64,000 nucleotides of DNA from Lentzea nigeriaca. GTDB taxonomy: Bacteria; Actinomycetota; Actinomycetes; Mycobacteriales; Pseudonocardiaceae. The translations under genes and the position numbers were made by a program. How positions within the stretch are numbered: position 1 is the stretch's first letter; the number at the start of each line of letters is the position of its first letter. Shown piece by piece: positions 19,284-25,905 of this stretch. The notes beneath the pieces were generated by a model. The model saw only the letters and a program-made list of their open reading frames with translations, ran no database searches and was not told where the DNA came from. The stretch lies in assembly GCF_016907955.1 (NCBI RefSeq), contig NZ_JAFBCX010000005.1, positions 248,001 to 312,000 of the forward strand, written 5' to 3'.

Positions 19284-20415
19284 CAGCCTTCTCCAACAGC
19301 ACCGTGAACTCGGGGTCCCACGCCATCCGCACCGGCTGCCCCGGCGCGCCCGCGTCGTCGATCCGCTGGGCGTTCTGCACGAACGCCACCAGCTCGCCAC
19401 CTGGGGTATCCACGACGTACTGGGTCGACACGCCCGTGTAAACGACGTCGTGCACAACGCCCTGCAGCACGCACCAGCCCGTGGGCGGCTCGGCGGTCTC
19501 GTCGAAGAGGTGCACCTTTTCCGGACGCACGGTCGCGGCGACCTTCTGGCCGTGGCTGACGCTGCCGGAGAACTTCGCGCGCAGGTTCGTGGCACCGGGC
19601 GCGGTCAGCGCGACGAACCCACCGTCCACACCGGACACTTCGGCGTCGAGGATGTTCGACGTGCCGATGAACCCGGCGACGAACGGGGTGGCAGGCCGTT
19701 CGTAGACGTCCTCGGGATAGCCGACCTGCTCGATCCTGCCCGTGTTCATCACGGCGATGCGGTGCGAGAGGACCAGCGCCTCTTCCTGGTCGTGCGTGAC
19801 GTAGAGGAACGTCGTGCCGACCTCGCGCTGGATGCGCATCAGCTCGATCTGCAGCTCCTTGCGGAGCTTGGCGTCGAGGGCGCCCAGCGGCTCGTCCAGC
19901 AGGAGCAGCTGCGGCCCGGCGGCGAGCGCACGGGCGATGGCGACCCGCTGCTGCTGACCACCCGACAGCTGCGCGGGCCTGCGCTTCGCGAACTGCGAGA
20001 GCCGCACGAGTTCGAGGTGCTCGCCGACGCGCTTCCTCAGCTCCTCGCCGCGGACCTTCTTGCGCTTGAGGCCGTAGGCAACGTTGTCCCACACCGACAT
20101 GTGCGGGAACAGCGCGTACGACTGGAAGACCGTGTTGACGTCCCGCCGGTACGGAGGGACGCCCACCATGTCGTTGCCGTCGAGCTCGATGCGGCCCTCG
20201 TCGGGGTCGACGAACCCCGCGATCATGCGCAGGATGGTCGTCTTGCCGCAGCCGGACGGGCCGAGCACCGAGAAGAACTCGCCCTCGTGCACGTTCAGCG
20301 AGACGCCGTCGACCGCCACCTGGTCGGAGAAGCTCTTGCGCACCCCGTGCAGACCGATCTCGACGGGGGCGAACGTGTCCGGGGTGGAGGCCTCAGCAGG
20401 AGAGAAGCCGGTCAA
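19276..20415 (-). CDS. potA: Polyamine-type ABC transporter ATP-binding protein (PotA-like)
   Basis: About 379 residues. Walker A is GPSGCGKTT, the Q-loop is FQSYALFPHM, the signature is LSGGQQQR, Walker B is LLLLDEPLGALD, and the switch His lies in THDQEEAL. A C-terminal TOBE domain (VRPEKVHLF onward) confirms the PotA/CysA group. The start is uncertain: TTG at 20415 gives the usual length; an ATG about 90 bases upstream would add an atypical tail. It energises PotBC and is translationally coupled to potD. Confidence 0.9.
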   Translation of the reverse strand: MTGFSPAEASTPDTFAPVEIGLHGVRKSFSDQVAVDGVSLNVHEGEFFSVLGPSGCGKTTILRMIAGFVDPDEGRIELDGNDMVGVPPYRRDVNTVFQSYALFPHMSVWDNVAYGLKRKKVRGEELRKRVGEHLELVRLSQFAKRRPAQLSGGQQQRVAIARALAAGPQLLLLDEPLGALDAKLRKELQIELMRIQREVGTTFLYVTHDQEEALVLSHRIAVMNTGRIEQVGYPEDVYERPATPFVAGFIGTSNILDAEVSGVDGGFVALTAPGATNLRAKFSGSVSHGQKVAATVRPEKVHLFDETAEPPTGWCVLQGVVHDVVYTGVSTQYVVDTPGGELVAFVQNAQRIDDAGAPGQPVRMAWDPEFTVLLEKADD

Positions 20416-20571
20416 GTCGAGGCGCCTTCGCAAGATCGGACGGGTGTGGCCGCGCTGAGCGTATCGGCGCTCGACCTCGCCGGTAAGCCGTGCGCGCGCG
20501 ACCTCACACATCCGCACTCACTCACATGTGCGACGATGACCTCGTAATCCGGATGAGCAGTGGAGGAAACC

Positions 20572-20829
20572 GTGGCTTCGTCCTCGGAACTGGACAAGCG
20601 TCCTGCCGTCGACCCTCACGAGGAGCCGTCGCACGAGTGGGGCTGGCACGGCACGCTGCCCAAGGGCACCCGCATCGCCGGCTGGCTGTCCGCGATCTTC
20701 GTGTTCCTCATGCTGATCGGCAACCACCACGGCAACACCGAGAACATCTACCTCGTCGCCACCGGCGTGGTCATCATCGCGCTGCTGGTGTGGGACGCCG
20801 CCCGGCGCAAGACGTCCTGGCGCCGCTGA
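20572..20829 (+). CDS. DUF2631 family membrane protein
   Basis: 85 residues: a charged N-terminus with HEEPSHEWGWHG, a short loop, and two membrane helices (about 40-60 and 63-80) ending in a basic tail. The GTG at 20572 follows a good GTGGAGGAAACC ribosome-binding site. DUF2631 proteins are small actinobacterial membrane proteins of unknown function. It is divergent from potA. A palindromic repeat element begins directly at its stop codon. Confidence 0.75.
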   Translation: MASSSELDKRPAVDPHEEPSHEWGWHGTLPKGTRIAGWLSAIFVFLMLIGNHHGNTENIYLVATGVVIIALLVWDAARRKTSWRR

Positions 20830-20962
20830 TAGAGCGTCGCGGCTTGGTTGTGCTCCGTTGAGTCGGGCAGGGGGCTGGGCGGTCTGGTGCTCGTCACCGA
20901 AAGCCCGGATGGTCGCGCTCTCGTGCACGTCGCTGCCGAGATGGCGGTAGAGAAATGCCGAC

Positions 20963-20981
20963 GCAAACGTTTGCTGATCAC
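20963..20981 (+). repeat. Inverted repeat copy 1 with 12-bp palindrome
   Basis: GCAAACGTTTGCTGATCAC. The first 12 bases are a perfect palindrome; the complete 19 bases recur in reverse orientation at 21197-21215. Similarity extends to GCCGA on the left and to a GCCAAC a little further right. Confidence 0.9.
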
Positions 20982-21196
20982 CCCGACTGCTGCCAACCGT
21001 GCAGTCGGCAGCCATGAGAGCGCGATCTTCATGATCGAAGCGCGGCTGCCTGCCGGCATCACCCTCACTGTCGCATCCCAAGCGATAGCTGCGACACGCT
21101 ACTAGTAGACCGTCGCCTCTAACCTTTGGTATGGGCCGGTCGTCCGCGTGTCGCGCGGCGTGTCGGCGATGTGATCGTGAGTTGGCGGTAGGTGGC

Positions 21197-21215
21197 GTGA
21201 TCAGCAAACGTTTGC
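21197..21215 (-). repeat. Inverted repeat copy 2 with 12-bp palindrome
   Basis: Exact reverse complement of 20963-20981, about 215 bp away. It lies in the second of the two MITE-like elements. Confidence 0.9.
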
Positions 21216-21277
21216 CTCGGCTCGCAACTACAACCAACTCAAGATCGCGGACCACACAACTAAGCCGCGACGGCCTA

Positions 21278-22183
21278 CTAGAGCGTTTCGAGCACGATCT
21301 TGCCCTGGGTGCGGCCCGTCTCGCCCAGGGCATGTGCTTTTCCGGCGTCTTCCAGCGGGAACGTCGCGTCGACGTGAACCCTGAGATCGCCGGACTCGAC
21401 CAGCGCCGTGATCGCCTCCAGTCCCGCGCGGTCGGGCTCGACCAGGATCGGGCTCGTCCTGATGTCGTCGCGGACCGCGCTGTCCACTCCGGACGGCACG
21501 CCGACGAACAGGCCACCGCCGCGCACCGGAGCCGGTGACACGCCGCCGACCAGGTCGACCATCACGTCGACGTCGGTGCCCTCGTAGTCGCCCTGGGTGT
21601 AGTCGATCACCTCATCGGCTCCGAGGTCCTTCAGGAACGCGTGCTTGGGCTCACGGGCGGTGCCGACGACGTGCGCACCGAGCGCCTTCGCGATCTGGAC
21701 CGCGAGGTGGCCCACGCCGCCCGCCGCGGCCGTGATCAGCACCTTCTGCCCCGGCTGGACGTCGGCCGTGTCCTTCAGGACTTGCCACGCGGTGAGCGCG
21801 GCCAGCGGCAGTGCGGCCGCCTCGACGTGGCTGAGACCCTTCGGCTTCTTCGCGAAGTGGCGGGACGGCGCCGTGACGTACTCGGCGTAAGCGCTCGCGG
21901 CGTGCGGGAAGCGCGGCATGCCGTAGACCTCGTCGCCGGGCTTGAGCGTCGTCACACCGAAGCCCACCTCCTCGACGACGCCGGAGACGTCCCAGCCGAG
22001 CACGAGCGGGAAGGTCTGCAGACCGGCCATGCCGCTGCCCGCGCGGGTCTTCCAGTCGACCGGGTTGACACCTGCCGCGTGCACCCTGACCAGCACCTCC
22101 GTCGGCAACGGGGTGGGCTTGGGCAGGTCGGAGAGGGTGAGGACGTCCTGGTCGCCGAACTCGTTCTGGGTGATCGCTCGCAT
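21278..22183 (-). CDS. NADPH-dependent quinone oxidoreductase-like (zinc-free MDR family)
   Basis: 301 residues. GroES-like N-domain with VHAAGVNPVDWKTRAG, then a Rossmann fold with the nucleotide motif AAAGGVGHLAVQIAKALGAHVV, as in NAD(P)H:quinone reductases. No zinc ligands of classical alcohol dehydrogenases are seen. ATG at 22183 (MRAITQNEFG) fits the family start; the longer frame to 22219 would need TTG. Divergent from a HxlR regulator with a palindromic site between them, a common pairing for quinone or electrophile stress. Its TAG stop coincides with the right end of the MITE-like pair. Confidence 0.88.
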   Translation of the reverse strand: MRAITQNEFGDQDVLTLSDLPKPTPLPTEVLVRVHAAGVNPVDWKTRAGSGMAGLQTFPLVLGWDVSGVVEEVGFGVTTLKPGDEVYGMPRFPHAASAYAEYVTAPSRHFAKKPKGLSHVEAAALPLAALTAWQVLKDTADVQPGQKVLITAAAGGVGHLAVQIAKALGAHVVGTAREPKHAFLKDLGADEVIDYTQGDYEGTDVDVMVDLVGGVSPAPVRGGGLFVGVPSGVDSAVRDDIRTSPILVEPDRAGLEAITALVESGDLRVHVDATFPLEDAGKAHALGETGRTQGKIVLETL

Positions 22184-22226
22184 GGTCTTCAGCTTCGGGG
22201 ACCTGGTCTCTGTTGGCAATTAGGCA

Positions 22227-22242
22227 CTAGTTGGTGCACTAG
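22227..22242. promoter_or_regulatory. Putative HxlR operator
   Basis: CTAGT-N6-ACTAG, a perfect inverted repeat in the 79-bp gap between the divergent oxidoreductase and HxlR genes. The half site recurs at 22256-22260 (ACTAG). Assignment to HxlR is by position; oxidoreductase/HxlR pairs are typically autoregulated through such sites. Confidence 0.5.
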
Positions 22243-22262
22243 GTACCTGGTAGAAACTAGGC

Positions 22263-22643
22263 GTGATCAGGGACGTTTACATGAGGATGTGCCCCTGTCG
22301 CGACCTCCTGGACATGGTCGCGTCAAAGTGGACGGCGCTGACGATCGGTGCGCTGGAGGACGGGCCGAAGCGGTTCGGCGAGCTGAAGCGCCGGTTGGAG
22401 GGCATCAGCCAGAAGATGCTCACCCAGACGTTGCGCACGTTGGAGCGCGACGGGCTCGTCACGCGCACGGTCTACCCCTCGGTGCCGTTGCGCGTCGAGT
22501 ACGAGCTCACGGAGCTGGGGCGGAGCGTCACGGAGCCATTGGCAGCACTGCGGTCGTGGGCGCAGCGAAACTACGAGTCGGTCGCAGAGGCACGTGAGAC
22601 GTTCGACGCCGCCGAACCGCTGGGAATGGAACCCGCCCGCTAG
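22263..22643 (+). CDS. HxlR-family winged-helix regulator
   Basis: 126 residues with the family's N-terminal Cys pair (MRMCPCRDLLD), winged helix (SKWTALTIGAL, RFGELKRRLEGISQKMLTQTLRTLERDGLV) and wing (PSVPLRVEYELTELG). HxlR proteins often sense quinones, aldehydes or diamide through the N-terminal Cys. GTG at 22263. It probably represses the divergent quinone oxidoreductase. Its TAG stop codon is made by the TA boundary and first base of the palindromic element that follows. Confidence 0.87.
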   Translation: MIRDVYMRMCPCRDLLDMVASKWTALTIGALEDGPKRFGELKRRLEGISQKMLTQTLRTLERDGLVTRTVYPSVPLRVEYELTELGRSVTEPLAALRSWAQRNYESVAEARETFDAAEPLGMEPAR

Positions 22644-22807
22644 GGCCTGTATCGAAGTCCCGTTCGATGAGAGTCGCGCCTGAGGTGGTTCCTGGTGGTG
22701 CGGCCGGACGGCCCGCATACCGGTGTTGTATGTGGGCCGTCCGGCCGTGCCGCCAGGGGCCGCGTCAGGCCCGGCTATCGCGGACATGGACTTCGATACA
22801 GGCCCTA
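22641..22807. mobile_element. 165-bp fully palindromic MITE-like element with 19-bp perfect terminal repeats
   Basis: The ends are AGGGCCTGTATCGAAGTCC and its exact reverse complement, bounded by CTAG on both sides, as expected for duplication of TA. The two arms, about 79 bases each, are complementary along their length, with a near-perfect 20-bp stem next to the 7-base loop CGGTGTT. There is no gene inside. It lies between the convergent HxlR and kinase genes, begins within the HxlR stop codon and ends 3 bp before the kinase stop, so in RNA it would form one long hairpin in either direction. Confidence 0.8.
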
Positions 22808-22809
22808 GA

Positions 22810-24366
22810 TCACTGGACGGTCCACCCGAACTGGAACTCGAGCTTGTAGCCCTCGCAGTTCGCCTGGTTCGAGTCGAAGTGCGTGCCGTTGAACAGGCAG
22901 CGGTACAGGGGCAGCGACGGGGCGTCGGACGGCTTCTCGGTGAAGATGTAGCCGAGCGTCCCGAGCACCGTCTGCCCCTCGCAGGTCGAGGACCCCGACG
23001 TCATGTGGTCCTCGGAGTTGTTGATGCGGCAGGCGTACAGCGGCTTGGTGTTCGGTTCTGGTTCGGCCGCCAGCTTGCCCATGCTGAACTCGGCGTTGAA
23101 CCCCGCCGGGGTGCCCACGCTCGGCGTGCCGCTGAAGTGGTAGGTGCCGCTCTTGAGGTGCCGGTTCAGCACGAACGTCTTGCGCGGCGGCTTGGGCTGC
23201 GTGGTCGGCGGCTGAGCCGCCGGTTGCGTGGTCTGGGCAGGCTTCGAGCTGCTCACCGCGGAACTGGACGGTGCGGCACTGCTGCTCGGCGCCGCGCTGC
23301 TGCTCGACGGCGCGCTCGACGAGGTGCTGCTCGACGGTGGCGGTTCCGAGCTGGGTCGCTGTTGTGCGGCGGCCGCACCCGGCTGGGTCTCCGGCTTGAG
23401 GAGGAACACCGCGGCGAGAGCGATCACCACCAGTGCGGCGGCGGCACCGGCGAACGCCCCGATCTTCTTGCGGGACTTGGGTTTCTCGTCGCCCCACTCC
23501 TCACGCGTGACGGCCTGCGGCGCGACGTACGTGGTGACGGGCTCGATGACGACGGTCTGCTCGGACTGCGGGGGCGGCGTGACCACCTTGGTGCGGTCCA
23601 GGAGCCGTTCACGCAGCTGGGGCCCGGTGAGGCGCTTCGCGTCGTCTTGGGTGAGCAGCCCCATGATCGTGGCGCCGAGCGGCCCGGTGGCGCGCCGCAG
23701 CACCGGCTCCTCGTACATGATCGCGTGCATCGTGGCCGCGGTCGTGTCGCGCTGGAACGGCGCTCGGCCCTCGACGGCGTGGAACATGGTGGCGCCCAAC
23801 GCCCACAGGTCGCTCGCCGGCGAGGGAGGCTTGCCGGAGAACAGCTCCGGCGCCATGTAGCCAGGCGAGCCCATGATGCCGCCGGTCGCGGTGAGCCCGG
23901 GGTCGTCCATCGCGCGGGCGATGCCGAAGTCGGCGAGCTTCACCCGGCCGTCGGGCAGCACCATGATGTTGCTGGGCTTGACGTCCCGATGCACGATCCC
24001 CGCCGCGTGAGCCGCCTCCAGCGCGCTCAGCGTCTGCAGGCCGATGTCCGCGACCTCGTCCTCGGTGAGCGACCGGCGGGTCATGACCTCGGACAACGTG
24101 GGGGCCTCGACGAGTTCCATGACCAGGTACGTGACGCCGTCCTCGACGATGACGTCGTAGATGGCGACGACGTTCGGGCTGTTCAGGCGCCCTGCCGTGC
24201 GGGCCTCGCGCAGCACGCGGTCGGTCTCGGTGGTCCGCAGCTCCTTGAGCGCGACCTGCCGTCCGATGACCCGGTCCTCGGCCAGCCAGACGACCCCCAT
24301 GCCGCCGCGGCCGAGTTCGCTGATCGTCGCGTACCGGCCCGCAACCAGTCTCGTCGGTTCCCCCAC
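22810..24366 (-). CDS. Receptor-type Ser/Thr protein kinase with Ser-rich stalk and Cys-containing extracellular domain
   Basis: 518 residues. Kinase domain 10-265: glycine loop LGRGGMGVVW, Lys in VALKEL, catalytic loop GIVHRDVKPSN, DFG, and activation-segment GSPGYMAPE. A short juxtamembrane segment leads to a membrane helix (about 315-335), then a Ser/Pro/Ala-rich low-complexity stalk (about 345-395). The outside domain of about 115 residues has four Cys and motifs YHFSGTPSVG, YACRINNSED and YRCLFNGTHF. It lacks PASTA, PQQ or other known sensor repeats. GTG at 24366. Monocistronic, ending at the palindromic element. Confidence 0.88.
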   Translation of the reverse strand: MGEPTRLVAGRYATISELGRGGMGVVWLAEDRVIGRQVALKELRTTETDRVLREARTAGRLNSPNVVAIYDVIVEDGVTYLVMELVEAPTLSEVMTRRSLTEDEVADIGLQTLSALEAAHAAGIVHRDVKPSNIMVLPDGRVKLADFGIARAMDDPGLTATGGIMGSPGYMAPELFSGKPPSPASDLWALGATMFHAVEGRAPFQRDTTAATMHAIMYEEPVLRRATGPLGATIMGLLTQDDAKRLTGPQLRERLLDRTKVVTPPPQSEQTVVIEPVTTYVAPQAVTREEWGDEKPKSRKKIGAFAGAAAALVVIALAAVFLLKPETQPGAAAAQQRPSSEPPPSSSTSSSAPSSSSAAPSSSAAPSSSAVSSSKPAQTTQPAAQPPTTQPKPPRKTFVLNRHLKSGTYHFSGTPSVGTPAGFNAEFSMGKLAAEPEPNTKPLYACRINNSEDHMTSGSSTCEGQTVLGTLGYIFTEKPSDAPSLPLYRCLFNGTHFDSNQANCEGYKLEFQFGWTVQ

Positions 24367-24456
24367 GACGCGGCATGGTAGCCGCCCGGCCGGGCCGCCC
24401 GGTTTTCTGTCCGGCCTTGTCCGCTGACAGCGCGTGCCGGCTTCGCTACCGTGCCT

Positions 24457-24472
24457 ATTGGTCTAGACCGCT
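24457..24472 (+). promoter_or_regulatory. DasR-type (dre-like) operator
   Basis: ATTGGTCTAGACCGCT matches the actinobacterial DasR box (consensus near ACTGGTCTAGACCACT) at 13-14 of 16 positions, including the whole palindromic core TGGTCTAGACC. It lies about 30 bases before an ATG that opens a signal-peptide-like stub. DasR represses GlcNAc and chitin-use genes. The gene it once controlled is truncated here. Confidence 0.6.
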
Positions 24473-24502
24473 TCGCTGCACTTCTCGCGAGGGCGGCCAG
24501 CC

Positions 24503-24553
24503 ATGCCTCTCGGTGTCTCGCTCGTAGCGTTGTCCCTGCTCAGCCCTGTAGCC
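24503..24553 (+). pseudogene. Stub of a secreted protein gene (signal peptide only)
   Basis: ATG CCT CTC opens 17 codons, [17 protein letters not shown], which look like the hydrophobic core and cleavage region of a Sec signal peptide. At codon 17 the sequence passes into the inverted copy of the rlmN 3' end, so the rest is lost. With the DasR-like box upstream, the lost gene may have encoded a chitin-related enzyme; that is inference. Confidence 0.45.
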
Positions 24554-24704
24554 GACTCCGGGGTCGAAGTGGGACGCGTCGCCCAAGCCGGTGGAGCGGG
24601 AGTTCGTGCGGCGGGTGCGGGAGCAGGGTGTGGAGTGCACCGTGCGGGACACGCGGGGCCAGGAGATCGCGGCGGCCTGCGGGCAGCTCGCGGCCGAGGG
24701 CTGA
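24552..24704 (+). pseudogene. Inverted copy of the 3' end of rlmN
   Basis: These 153 bp equal the last part of intact rlmN (25906 to about 26058) but on the opposite strand, and end exactly at the TGA. In frame it encodes the RlmN tail, starting [11 protein letters not shown] and ending QLAAEG. It has no start and no catalytic region. It forms an inverted repeat with the living gene. Confidence 0.9.
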
Positions 24705-24817
24705 ACCTGCCGCGTCGCGGACATCGTCGTGGACCCGGCGACAGGCGAGCTGATCGCCTGATCCCGCGTCGGTTCGGTGCTGGCACTGACTGCAATGACA
24801 GCATCGGAGGTGGGATC

Positions 24818-24843
24818 ATGGCGGTCCTGACGATCCGCGACTT
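24818..24843 (+). pseudogene. Stub of a VapB/FitA-like antitoxin gene
   Basis: A strong ribosome-binding site (GGAGGTGGGATC) precedes an ATG encoding MAVLTIRD, a start frequent in FitA/VapB antitoxins. The coding sequence is cut at codon 8-9 by the 413-bp rlmN copy. Only eight residues survive, so family identity is tentative. Confidence 0.35.
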
Positions 24844-25255
24844 CGGGTTCAGCGGAATCAGGTTCACGTGCACCAGCTGCCCGAGGTGCTTGCGCAGCTT
24901 CTTGCCCAGCAGGTCGGCACGCCACGGCTGGTCGTTGATGTCCCTGATCAACGCGTACTCGATCGACACCCGCCGCCCGGTCTGATCCGCGTACCCACGC
25001 GCGGCCTCCAGCACCTCGGCAACGTCCCACCGCGTGTTCACCGGCACCAGCGTGTTGCGCAGCTCGTCGTCCGGTGTGTGCAGCGACACCGCGAGCCGCA
25101 CCTGCAGCTTCTCCTCGGTCAGCTTCCGGATCGCCGGCACCAGGCCGACAGTCGACACGGTGACCGTGCGCTGCGAGATGCCCAGGCCGTCCGGCGCCGG
25201 CGCGGTGATGCGGTGGACCGCCTCGATCACGCGCTTGTAGTTCGCGAGCGGCTCC
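24843..25255 (-). repeat. 413-bp duplicated central segment of rlmN (copy A)
   Basis: Same orientation as, and 412 of 413 bases identical to, 26055-26467 inside rlmN; the one difference is at 25075 (T, versus C at 26287). It encodes roughly residues 183-318 of RlmN in frame, joined at 25256-25284 to a new GTG-led start and at 24842 to unrelated sequence, leaving an open chimera of 273 codons (24463-25284). It lacks the radical-SAM cysteines, so it cannot be an active enzyme. Confidence 0.93.
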
Positions 25256-25285
25256 TCGCTCCCTACCGATTTACAACTCGACACG

Positions 25286-25630
25286 TCACAGATCCAGAAC
25301 CTGCCTCAGTCCCGCATCCACATCACGCATCAGAACCAGGGGAACGTCCCCAGCCTGCTCAGCCAGGTCTGTCTTGTTCAGGGTGACCAGCGCTGTGACG
25401 TTGACGACCGAATCACGAGGCAGGCCAGTCGCCGATGACGGCAAAAACACGTTCCCAGGCGCGGTCGCCAACTTCGTGTTGGAGGTCAGCACCGCCGCCA
25501 GCACAGTCGACAGCCGACTGGCGTTGTAGGAGTCGGACTGAATGACAAGCACTGGACGCCGCTTGGCAGGTCGTGAGCCTTCAGGCTGACCAAGGTCGGC
25601 CCAGTGGATGCTTCCTCGCTCGATCACCAC
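25286..25630 (-). CDS. mazF: MazF/PemK-family toxin (endoribonuclease)
   Basis: 114 residues, the usual MazF length. Motifs: [27 protein letters not shown] at the N-terminus with the catalytic Arg region, then [12 protein letters not shown], typical of the MazF beta-barrel. It should cleave RNA at specific sequences and be neutralised by the antitoxin encoded just upstream, which it overlaps by 7 bp. The module sits between two direct copies of an rlmN segment. The cognate partner and orientation (antitoxin first) are canonical. Confidence 0.88.
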   Translation of the reverse strand: MVIERGSIHWADLGQPEGSRPAKRRPVLVIQSDSYNASRLSTVLAAVLTSNTKLATAPGNVFLPSSATGLPRDSVVNVTALVTLNKTDLAEQAGDVPLVLMRDVDAGLRQVLDL

Positions 25631-25869
25631 TCGTCGTCCGCCAGCTCCAACCGACGTCGTCCAGCGCTGACAGCAGCCGCCGACGAGTCATCATCACCGA
25701 TCAACTCCAGCGCGGAGTTGATCTCGTTGGTCAACGACTCCCGCTCCAGATGCTCGAGATAGAACCGAGCCGCACGAGCATAAAACTCCGAGCGCGTCAC
25801 ACCCAGACACTTCGCACCGCGCTCTACCTGGGCGAATGTCTCGTCAGGTACCGAAATTGCCGTCTTCAT
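25624..25869 (-). CDS. mazE: MazE-like ribbon-helix-helix antitoxin
   Basis: 81 residues. The N-terminus MKTAISVPDETF followed by CLGVTRSEFYARAARFYLEHL is the RHH DNA-binding fold of actinobacterial MazE proteins; the acidic C-terminus (GDDDSS, LADDEW) is the toxin-binding tail. ATG at 25869. It overlaps mazF by 7 bp and starts 36 bp past the rlmN stop. Probably autoregulates through repeats in that gap. Its base composition is lower in GC than neighbouring genes, consistent with recent arrival. Confidence 0.85.
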   Translation of the reverse strand: MKTAISVPDETFAQVERGAKCLGVTRSEFYARAARFYLEHLERESLTNEINSALELIGDDDSSAAAVSAGRRRLELADDEW

Positions 25870-25876
25870 GAAACCG

Positions 25877-25900
25877 AGTATAACCGGGTATTACCAGGTT
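25877..25900 (-). promoter_or_regulatory. mazE promoter with direct-repeat operator
   Basis: On the minus strand a TATACT -10 box lies 7 bases before the mazE ATG, spacing typical of leaderless actinobacterial transcripts. On the plus strand the gap reads CCGAGTATAA CCGGGTATTA, two near-identical 10-mers that would suit an RHH dimer. Confidence 0.55.
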
Positions 25901-25905
25901 GTCGA

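Larger units (their letters stand above)
20830..21280. mobile_element. Pair of MITE-like inverted-repeat elements, TA-flanked
   Basis: This 450-bp stretch has no convincing gene. Its left end reads TAGAGCGTCGCGGCTTGGTTGTG; its right end, read inverted, TAGTAGGCCGTCGCGGCTTAGTTGTG. A third related end occurs in the middle (TAGTAGACCGTCGC near 21104), next to an inverted one ending CGACACGCTA, so two abutting elements of about 275 and 178 bp are likely. Both contain GCAAACGTTTGCTGATCAC in opposite orientation. TA/CTAG boundaries suggest a Tc/IS630-like or other TA-inserting family. No transposase is encoded, so any movement would need one supplied from elsewhere. Confidence 0.55.
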
